This document shows positions 13,261 through 18,481 of a DNA stretch of 18,481 nucleotides, piece after piece. The stretch covers positions 1 to 18,481 of the forward strand of contig JALQSY010000018.1 in the NCBI GenBank assembly GCA_023264215.1, read 5' to 3'. The translations under genes were made by a program, and so were the position numbers. Positions within the stretch are counted from its first letter, which is position 1. Each line of letters opens with the position of its first letter. The notes below the pieces were generated by a model. It did not search any database. It was given only the letters and a program-made list of their open reading frames with translations, and was not told the origin of the DNA. Source of the DNA: Candidatus Nanopelagicales bacterium (lineage in GTDB: Bacteria; Actinomycetota; Actinomycetes; S36-B12).

Positions 13261-14753
13261 GACGACATGTCTACCAGTGTTCGCAGCTCGGCGACCGTCC
13301 CGTCGACGAGTTCACGGGGATCGGGCACGAGGACGGCATCGGTGGCGAAGCCGATCGTCACGGTGCCGGCGTACGAGAAGACCGTGCACGTCATCGGCTG
13401 GTCACCCGAGGACGGCGCGAAGCCGATGACCTGGTGCACCCCCACTCCCGCGAAGGTCAGCGGGGCCCGGGGGCCGGGGACATTGGTCAGGACTCCCACC
13501 GCCTTGTTGGCGAAGAAGTCGGTGAGCGCCGTGCTCACCGGGCGGGGCGCGGCCGAGATGCCGCGCTGGACCCCGAAGGTGATGATCGGCTCCTCGGAGC
13601 GCTTGATGCGGTCCATGCGGTCGCGGGTGCGCCGGAGCCGCTCGACCGGGTCGCTCGGTTCCAGGGGTAGCACCGCCATCACCAGGGCGAAGAAGTTGCC
13701 GAGGTCCTCGGGCAGGTTCTCGGCGATCGGCACCAGGTTGACCGGCACCATCCACTCGATCTCGTCGACCTCGTCCGTGCCGCGTTCGCGCAGGTAGCGT
13801 CGCAGGCCGCCCGCGACGGCGGTGAGGAGCACATCGTTGACGCTCGCGCCGTGGTCGCGACCGACTCCTTTGACCTCATCGAGGGACAGCGGCGGAGACC
13901 ACGCGACCGCCTTGCGCACCCCGGGCTTGCCGCTCCAGACCGTCGTGGCGGTCGATCCGCGAAGCGCCAGTTTCGCCACGGACGCGGTCGTGTTGGCGAA
14001 TCGGTTGTCCAGGCCCATCGCCTCGAACGCGTCGATGAGCCGACCGGGGCTGCGCACGACCTCGCCGCCGATCACCCACGTGGACTCCAGAGCCTGGCGG
14101 GTGTCGCGCGCCAGCGCCGTCGCCCCCCGAGCGACCGCTCGGGCTGCGTCGGCCAGCGCCTCTCCGGCGGCGCCCGCGATGCCGGAGGCGATGCCCCAGG
14201 GGCCGCCTTCGGGGCCCTCGCGCGCCACCATCGCCGACACGTGCGGATCGGTCGTGTCGCACAGGCTCAGCATCACCTGCGTGAGCCGGACACCGTCGGC
14301 CATCGCGTGATGGAAGCGGCAGACCAGGGCCGCGCCGACACGGCCGTCGTCCAGCGTCACCGCGTCCACCAGGGTGATCTCCCACAGCGGGCGATCGCGA
14401 TCGAGGGGGCGGGCACGCTGCTCCGCGACGTACCGCTCGAGCTCATCGGTGCCCGCTGGTGCCGGGAGGCTGACGCGATGCAGGTGGCGGTCGAGCGCGA
14501 AGTGCGGATCGATCGTCCAGACCCAGCCGCTGTCGCCGAGCAGAGCGCGCGAGCGGAAGACCGGGAATCGGTCGATGACGCGTTCGGTCGTGGCACGCAT
14601 CAGCTCGGACCAGTCCGGTGCGGAGTCGAAGAGCATGACGCCATCGATCACCATGAGGTTGTTGGGCCGGTCCATGGTGAGCCAGAGCGCATCCTGTGCG
14701 CTCATGGGCCGCTGATCATCCTGCGCGCCCGTACGCCGCTGCGCGTCGTCCAC
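13257..14753 (-). CDS. wax ester synthase / acyl-CoA:diacylglycerol acyltransferase (WS/DGAT)
   Basis: Predicted O-acyltransferase joining acyl-CoA to a long-chain alcohol or diacylglycerol to form storage lipid at the membrane. The 498 residues match the family. Seen: SAQDALWLTMDRPNNLM (18-34), RPLDRDRPLWEI (115-126), the catalytic HHxxxDG motif as HHAMADG (148-154), SVNDVLLTAVAGGLRRYL mid-protein, and FANKAVGVLTNVPGP near the C-terminus. The GTG at 14753 has AGGAGG six bases upstream and TACCGT at 14781-14786, which decides the start over the internal ATG at 14705. It heads an operon with two membrane proteins and is divergent from acetoacetyl-CoA synthetase, fitting an acyl-CoA or lipid locus. 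Confidence 0.94.
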   Translation of the reverse strand: MDDAQRRTGAQDDQRPMSAQDALWLTMDRPNNLMVIDGVMLFDSAPDWSELMRATTERVIDRFPVFRSRALLGDSGWVWTIDPHFALDRHLHRVSLPAPAGTDELERYVAEQRARPLDRDRPLWEITLVDAVTLDDGRVGAALVCRFHHAMADGVRLTQVMLSLCDTTDPHVSAMVAREGPEGGPWGIASGIAGAAGEALADAARAVARGATALARDTRQALESTWVIGGEVVRSPGRLIDAFEAMGLDNRFANTTASVAKLALRGSTATTVWSGKPGVRKAVAWSPPLSLDEVKGVGRDHGASVNDVLLTAVAGGLRRYLRERGTDEVDEIEWMVPVNLVPIAENLPEDLGNFFALVMAVLPLEPSDPVERLRRTRDRMDRIKRSEEPIITFGVQRGISAAPRPVSTALTDFFANKAVGVLTNVPGPRAPLTFAGVGVHQVIGFAPSSGDQPMTCTVFSYAGTVTIGFATDAVLVPDPRELVDGTVAELRTLVDMSS

Positions 14754-14780
14754 GCTGGTCCTCCTGGCTCCGGGACCCCC

Positions 14781-14786
14781 ACGGTA
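14781..14786 (-). promoter_or_regulatory. -10 box TACCGT for the WS/DGAT operon
   Basis: Minus-strand TACCGT fits TAnnnT. It lies 27 bp upstream of the GTG start, with AGGAGG between, so this operon would have a normal short leader. It shares a 68-bp divergent gap with the acetoacetyl-CoA synthetase start. No convincing -35 box. Confidence 0.4.
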
Positions 14787-14809
14787 CGCGTCCGCGGAGC
14801 GCCCGGTGA

Positions 14810-14815
14810 CAGGAT
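14810..14815 (+). promoter_or_regulatory. -10-like hexamer CAGGAT for acetoacetyl-CoA synthetase
   Basis: CAGGAT ends six bases before the ATG at 14822 within GTGACAGGATG, almost the same string as before the amine oxidase gene. AGGA could instead act as a weak ribosome-binding site. Confidence 0.4.
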
Positions 14816-14821
14816 GCCGTC

Positions 14822-16843
14822 ATGGGCGAACCGGTCTTCACCCCGCGCGGTGATCCGACCCGCATGGCCGCCTTCGCCCAGGCCGCCGGAGCCGTCGCCG
14901 GCCGCGATCTCGGCGACTACGACGACCTGCACGCGTGGTCGATCGCCGAGCCCGACGCCTTCTGGTCCCTGGTCTGGGACCACTTCGGCGTGATCGGCTC
15001 GCGCGGGGCGGACGCGGCGGTCCCGGCCGAGTTGCCTCAGGCCATCTTCTTCCCGGGGTCCGCCCTGAACATCGTCGACACCTACCTCAGGGAGGTGCCG
15101 GAGCGCGACGCGCACGGGCCCATCGTCGTCCAGACGGCCGAGGTCGGCGACGGGATCGGCGTTGTCGCCACTGTCACCCGTGACGAGTTGGTCGAGCGTG
15201 TCGGCGCCCTCGCGGCCGGACTGCGCGCGCGCGGCGTCGCTCCGGGGGATCGCGTCGCGATGGTCCTGCCGGTCGGAATCGACGCGCTGGTCGTCACGCT
15301 CGCGAGCCTCGCCGTCGGGGCCGTCGTGTCGAGCGCGGCGCCGGAGTTCGGCGTGCCGGCCATCGTGGACCGCTTCGGGCAGCTCGACCCGGTGCTCCTG
15401 GTCGGCACGACCTCGTACCGGTGGGCGGGCAAGCGCCACGACCGTCGCGATCACCTCGTCGAACTCACCCGATCGCTGCCGAGCGTGCGGTCCCTGCTCG
15501 TCGTTCCCGGTGCCGACGACCCCACCAGCCCGGTCGATCCCGATGTCGTCGACGTCGCGGGCATCGCGGCGCGCTGCGTGGCCGGGAGCACCCGCATCCT
15601 GCAGGTCGACCTGCTGGCCGATGTCGAACGGCGTCACGCGGGCGAGCCCCTGCGCACCGAGGCCCTGCCCTTCGACCATCCGGCGTACGTCCTGTTCTCA
15701 TCGGGCACGACGGGCAAGCCCAAGTGCCTGGTCCACCGCGCGGGCGGGGTGCTGGTCAAGCATCTGGTGGAGGCCGGGCTGCACGGCGACTTCGGTCCCG
15801 GCGATCGAGTCTGCTTCTACACGACGACCGGCTGGATGATGTGGAACTGGGCCGTGTCCGTCCTGGCGACCGGAGCGACCCTCGTCCTGCACGACGCCGC
15901 TCCGACGTACCCGTCGTCCGATGCGCTCTTCGAGCTCGCCGACATCGCCGACCTCACCCACCTCGGCCTGGGCGCGCGCCTGCTCGATGCGATGCGGGCC
16001 GAGGGACGCAGCCTCGCCGAGGGCAGGCAACTCGATGACCTGCGCATGGTCCTGGTCACCGGATCACCGCTCACCGAGGCGACCGCCCGGTGGCTGGTCG
16101 ACGAACTCGGTGACGGTGTCATGCCGCAGCCGATCTCCGGGGGCACCGATCTCGTCGGCTGCTTCCTCTCCGCGTCCCCGACCCTGCCGGTCTGGCCGGG
16201 TGAGATCACCCGTCCGACGCTCGGCATGGACGTGGTCGTCTACGACGACCACGGGCAGGTCACCGGCGATGACACCCCCGGCGAGCTGGTATGCCGCAAC
16301 ACCTTCCCGACGGTGCCGCTGGGCATCTGGGGGGACGATGACGGGAGCCGGCTGCACGACACCTACTTCGCTCGGTTCCCCGGCGTCTGGACGCACGGTG
16401 ACCTGACGTCGCGCACCGACAGCGGCGGGTTCATCATCCACGGCCGCTCGGACGCCACCCTCAACGTCGCCGGGGTGCGCATCGGCACCGGTGAGATCTA
16501 CGCCGCTCTCGAGCACGTGCCCGAGGTCGTCGATGCCCTCGCCTTCGCGCAGTCGTGGGACGGGGACACGCGGATGGTGCTGCTGGTCGTGCTCGCGCCC
16601 GGGGCGAGCCTCGATGACGACCTGCGAGGACTCATCCGCTCGACGCTGCGCGAGCGCGGTTCCCCGCGTCACGTGCCCGCCGTCATCGCTGCCGTGACCG
16701 AACTCCCCCGCACCCTCACCGGCAAGTTGGCCGAGATCGCCGTGGCCGACACCGTCAATGGCCGGCCCGTGCGCAATCGCGACGCGCTCGCCAATCCCGA
16801 GTCCCTCGACGCGATCGCGACCCTGGCCGAGCTGTCGTCCTAG
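14822..16843 (+). CDS. acsA: acetoacetyl-CoA synthetase
   Basis: Adenylate-forming enzyme that activates acetoacetate (or a related short acid) with ATP and CoA, feeding ketone-body carbon into acyl-CoA metabolism. The 673 residues match the family, which is longer than general acyl-CoA synthetases. Seen: the N-terminal ACS block (LHAWSIAEPDAFWSLVWDHF, 36-55), LNIVDTYLR (82-90), the AMP-binding P-loop FSSGTTGKPK (292-301), the acetoacetyl-CoA synthetase-like TTGWMMWNW, SGGTDLVGCFL, and the C-terminal LPRTLTGK with the acylation-prone Lys635. It is divergent from WS/DGAT by 68 bp, which suggests joint handling of acyl-CoA. Other short-chain beta-keto acids remain possible substrates. Confidence 0.94.
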   Translation: MGEPVFTPRGDPTRMAAFAQAAGAVAGRDLGDYDDLHAWSIAEPDAFWSLVWDHFGVIGSRGADAAVPAELPQAIFFPGSALNIVDTYLREVPERDAHGPIVVQTAEVGDGIGVVATVTRDELVERVGALAAGLRARGVAPGDRVAMVLPVGIDALVVTLASLAVGAVVSSAAPEFGVPAIVDRFGQLDPVLLVGTTSYRWAGKRHDRRDHLVELTRSLPSVRSLLVVPGADDPTSPVDPDVVDVAGIAARCVAGSTRILQVDLLADVERRHAGEPLRTEALPFDHPAYVLFSSGTTGKPKCLVHRAGGVLVKHLVEAGLHGDFGPGDRVCFYTTTGWMMWNWAVSVLATGATLVLHDAAPTYPSSDALFELADIADLTHLGLGARLLDAMRAEGRSLAEGRQLDDLRMVLVTGSPLTEATARWLVDELGDGVMPQPISGGTDLVGCFLSASPTLPVWPGEITRPTLGMDVVVYDDHGQVTGDDTPGELVCRNTFPTVPLGIWGDDDGSRLHDTYFARFPGVWTHGDLTSRTDSGGFIIHGRSDATLNVAGVRIGTGEIYAALEHVPEVVDALAFAQSWDGDTRMVLLVVLAPGASLDDDLRGLIRSTLRERGSPRHVPAVIAAVTELPRTLTGKLAEIAVADTVNGRPVRNRDALANPESLDAIATLAELSS

Positions 16844-16860
16844 CGCGACCGTCCCGCCAT

Positions 16861-16873
16861 CCGGCCCGGCCGG
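16861..16873 (+). terminator. weak GC hairpin after acetoacetyl-CoA synthetase
   Basis: CCGGC (16861-16865) pairs with GCCGG (16869-16873) around a three-base loop, 18 bases after the stop. There is no T-run. Chance is possible in DNA this rich in GC. Confidence 0.22.
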
Positions 16874-16897
16874 GTAGGGGTTCGCGCGGCCGACGTG

Positions 16898-16903
16898 CAG
16901 GAT
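16898..16903 (+). promoter_or_regulatory. -10-like hexamer CAGGAT for the HAD hydrolase gene
   Basis: CAGGAT followed by GGCCCC (six bases) precedes the ATG at 16910, the same spacing as at 14810-14815. This sets the start at 16910 rather than the in-frame GTG at 16895. Confidence 0.4.
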
Positions 16904-16909
16904 GGCCCC

Positions 16910-17560
16910 ATGGAATCCGCGCAGGCCCTGCTTCTCGACGTCGGCGTCGTGCTCTTCAAGTCCGCGTGGGAGATCGCCGATGACTACGAGCGGCTGCAGG
17001 GGTTGCCGGCCGGCACCGTCGTCGGCCGGGGACCGCTGGAGTGGACCGCCCCGGATGAGACGTGGGAGCGCTACCGCAAGGGCGAGATCACCGAGCGCGA
17101 CTACTGGCTCACCTTCGCCGACACGGCGGTGGCCAATGGCGCCCCGCTCGATGGACACCCCCACCTCATGCGCGCGATGTTCCAGCAGCCGGGGGTCGAG
17201 CCCGAGCGTCCCGAGGCCATGGTGCTGATAGCCGAGTGCATCGCGGCCGGCAAGGGGCTGGGCATCCTCAGCAACGAGCTCATGGACTTCCAGGGCCGCG
17301 AGTGGGTCGAGGCCCGGCCGTGGTTCGACGACTTCCCCGTGCTCATCGACTCGTCCGAGCTCGGCATTCGCAAGCCCGACCCGCAGCCGTATCTCGTCGC
17401 GGCTATCGGGCTGGGCCTGCCGCCGGACGCGATCGTCTTCATCGACGACAACCCTGCGTACGTCGAGGGCGGCCTGGCCGTGGGGATGCGCAGCATCCTG
17501 CTCGACGTGCTCGACCCGGCGGCGGCGTTCGACGCAGCGCGGGCCGAGCTCGGCCTGTAG
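16910..17560 (+). CDS. HAD-superfamily hydrolase
   Basis: A 216-aa subfamily IA-like HAD protein, predicted phosphatase or dehalogenase-type hydrolase; substrate unknown. Motif I is LLLDVGVVLF (7-16) with nucleophile Asp10. The usual second aspartate at +2 is Gly12, as in the DxGGVL/DxGNV group that includes YihX. Motif II is Ser121 (GILSNE), motif III Lys155 (GIRKPDPQPY) and motif IV FIDDNPAYVEGG with Asp179/Asp180. A helical cap (about 20-105) lies between motifs I and II. It stands 66 bp after acetoacetyl-CoA synthetase and may have its own start; no functional link is evident. Confidence 0.9.
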   Translation: MESAQALLLDVGVVLFKSAWEIADDYERLQGLPAGTVVGRGPLEWTAPDETWERYRKGEITERDYWLTFADTAVANGAPLDGHPHLMRAMFQQPGVEPERPEAMVLIAECIAAGKGLGILSNELMDFQGREWVEARPWFDDFPVLIDSSELGIRKPDPQPYLVAAIGLGLPPDAIVFIDDNPAYVEGGLAVGMRSILLDVLDPAAAFDAARAELGL

Positions 17561-17563
17561 TCC

Positions 17564-17581
17564 CGCCCCTGACGACGGGCG
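17564..17581 (+). terminator. weak hairpin after the HAD gene
   Basis: CGCCC (17564-17568) pairs with GGGCG (17577-17581) around an 8-base loop, just after the stop codon. There is no T-run, so this is tentative. Confidence 0.22.
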
Positions 17582-17600
17582 CGGTGTCGGTGGGGTGTGC

Positions 17601-17606
17601 CACTAT
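17601..17606 (+). promoter_or_regulatory. possible -10 box CACTAT for the regulator gene
   Basis: CACTAT lies 48 bp before the ATG at 17655 and resembles TAnnnT except for the first base. The leader ends in GGGGGGAT, a usable ribosome-binding site four to five bases from the ATG. No -35 box is clear. Confidence 0.3.
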
Positions 17607-17654
17607 GTCGGTGCGCCACCACGGGGGATGGCGCACAGGGATTCGGGGGGATCC

Positions 17655-18191
17655 ATGTCCACAGGTGACTCAGTCGGCGATCGTCCGCGCATACTCCTGC
17701 TGGGCACGGCGCCCGATGGCCACGTCAGCGGTCTCGTGGACGTGCTGGGGGGCGCCGGCTACGTCGTCGAGATGCGCGATCACGCCGACGCGACAGGGCG
17801 GCTGCCCGTCGAGTCGATGGAGTACGACGTCGTCGTACTCGATCCGCGTGCGCTCGCTCCCACGCCCGCTCCCGCGGCGGACCTTCAGGACGTCGAGATC
17901 GGGCGGCTGCGTATCGATGCGCGGCGCCGGATGGCCTACGTCGACGAATCCCCGGTGCGCATGTCCGCGCGCGAGCTGACGCTGCTGCATCACCTGGCCG
18001 CCCACCCTGACGTGGTGTTCAGCCGCGAGGCGCTGCTGCGGGCCGTCTGGGGCTCGGCATGGCGCACCGAGGGCTCGGTGACCGAGTACGTGCGCCGGCT
18101 GCGCATCCTGCTGGCTCCCACCGGGATCGGCGAGTGCATCGTCACCCGCAAGGGCTTCGGATACTCCTTCGACTCCGCCGCGGTGCGCTGA
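17655..18191 (+). CDS. winged-helix OmpR/PhoB-type regulator with a truncated receiver-like domain
   Basis: A 178-aa DNA-binding protein. Residues 79-175 form a Trans_reg_C winged helix: IGRLRID, SARELTLLHHLAAHPDVVFS, REALLRAVWG, the recognition-helix region VTEYVRRLRILLA, and the wing TRKGFGYSF. The N-terminal part (12-66) looks like only the first half of a receiver domain: strand ILLLG, a helix, strand YVVEMRDH, a helix, then YDVVVLDPR with Asp63 where the phospho-acceptor sits. The acidic pair after strand 1 is missing (GTAP instead of DD/DE), and strands 4-5 with their helices are absent, leaving a Pro/Ala linker. It is therefore probably phosphorylation-independent. No sensor kinase is seen beside it. 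The ATG at 17655 is chosen for the GGGGGGAT before it. Confidence 0.88.
   Translation: MSTGDSVGDRPRILLLGTAPDGHVSGLVDVLGGAGYVVEMRDHADATGRLPVESMEYDVVVLDPRALAPTPAPAADLQDVEIGRLRIDARRRMAYVDESPVRMSARELTLLHHLAAHPDVVFSREALLRAVWGSAWRTEGSVTEYVRRLRILLAPTGIGECIVTRKGFGYSFDSAAVR
17820..17840. repeat. 21-bp perfect inverted repeat inside the regulator gene
   Basis: GAGTACGACG (17820-17829) and CGTCGTACTC (17831-17840) are exact reverse complements around a single T. It encodes part of EYDVVVLD. Codon choice may explain it, or it may be an operator within the gene. Confidence 0.5.
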
Positions 18192-18481
18192 TCAGCGGCG
18201 GCGAGCTGCGAAACCGAGGTAGGCGAGCCCTGCCAGCCCGACCGCCGTGGCGACGCCCGCGATGGTGCGCTGGCGACGCACCGTCGGCTCGATCTCGGCG
18301 TACGGCGTGTTGCTGAAGGACACCATCTCGTAGCGCGTCTTGTAGCGGTCGCCGAGCGCTCGATGAAGCACCTGCTCCGCTCGATGCACCGCCTGGTAGA
18401 CCGGAGAGTTGACCGAGTCCCGCATCTCGATGAAGTTGTGCAGGGCCAGGTCGGCGATCGCATCACCCTGCGGCTTGCGGA
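18192..18481 (-). CDS. kmo: kynurenine 3-monooxygenase, C-terminal part (5' end outside window)
   Basis: The last 95 residues of an FAD-dependent aromatic hydroxylase that converts kynurenine to 3-hydroxykynurenine in tryptophan degradation. The visible start KPQGDAIADLALHNFIEMRD matches the KMO signature KP..DAIADLAL.N..EMRD, followed by YEMVSFSNTPYAEI, the second conserved KMO block. The protein ends in a short hydrophobic segment (TIAGVATAVGLAGLAYLGFA) and RRR, which looks like a C-terminal membrane anchor. The frame runs open to the window edge. Its TGA stop lies immediately beside the stop of the convergent regulator gene. Assignment rests on about a fifth of the protein. Confidence 0.8.
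   Translation of the reverse strand, partial: RKPQGDAIADLALHNFIEMRDSVNSPVYQAVHRAEQVLHRALGDRYKTRYEMVSFSNTPYAEIEPTVRRQRTIAGVATAVGLAGLAYLGFAARRR

Noticed and set aside
16064..17164. 366-codon minus-strand open frame across acetoacetyl-CoA synthetase and HAD genes
   Set aside because: It spans two well-supported plus-strand genes and shows only low-complexity antisense composition.

Overview
The window reads as chromosomal DNA of a high-GC actinobacterium (Actinomycetota). Reasons: strong G/C bias at third codon positions, frequent GTG starts, Shine-Dalgarno-poor starts with a -10-like hexamer at a fixed distance, and a typical actinobacterial gene set (wax ester synthase/diacylglycerol acyltransferase with HHxxxDG, MpaB/DUF2236, a membrane-anchored HtrA with a Pro/Tyr/Gly-rich cytosolic head, a 116-aa zincin). 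I cannot name the genus. No tRNA, rRNA, CRISPR array, prophage or transposase gene was found.

Layout. 1-348 has no large gene, but the minus strand carries a compact unit: a consensus-like promoter, a strong ribosome-binding site, a 29-codon ORF and a terminator-like hairpin. 349-2096 (+) holds a Tat-exported FAD amine oxidase whose domains appear circularly permuted, followed by a small zincin metallopeptidase. 2097-5221 (-) holds a TPR protein translationally coupled to threonylcarbamoyl-AMP synthase, then a separately promoted secreted protein. 5222-5930 is the main intergenic region: a 46-aa small protein with a strong ribosome-binding site and leader hairpins, then 25-bp GC hairpin repeats, a perfect 26-bp inverted repeat and a 13-bp tandem repeat. 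5931-7304 (+) is an HtrA-type protease. 7301-8746 (-) is a gamma-glutamyltransferase lacking a signal peptide. It is divergent from a YbdK-type glutamate-cysteine ligase coupled to an M20D amidohydrolase (8783-11136), followed by an MpaB-family protein. 12104-14753 (-) is a WS/DGAT - DUF1622 - DUF1275 operon, divergent from acetoacetyl-CoA synthetase (14822-16843) and a HAD hydrolase. The window ends with a winged-helix regulator carrying half a receiver domain and the C-terminus of kynurenine 3-monooxygenase.

Architecture. The genome is very compact. All four convergent gene pairs meet within -4 to +3 bp, three operon junctions use the 4-bp GTGA overlap, and many genes have an nAnnnT hexamer ending six (once seven) bases before the start codon, which suggests leaderless transcription. 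Functional themes are gamma-glutamyl/amide metabolism, acyl-CoA and neutral-lipid metabolism, envelope proteolysis and tRNA modification. The most unusual items are the permuted amine oxidase, the long perfect palindrome, and the promoter/RBS/terminator-equipped micro-ORF at the left edge.
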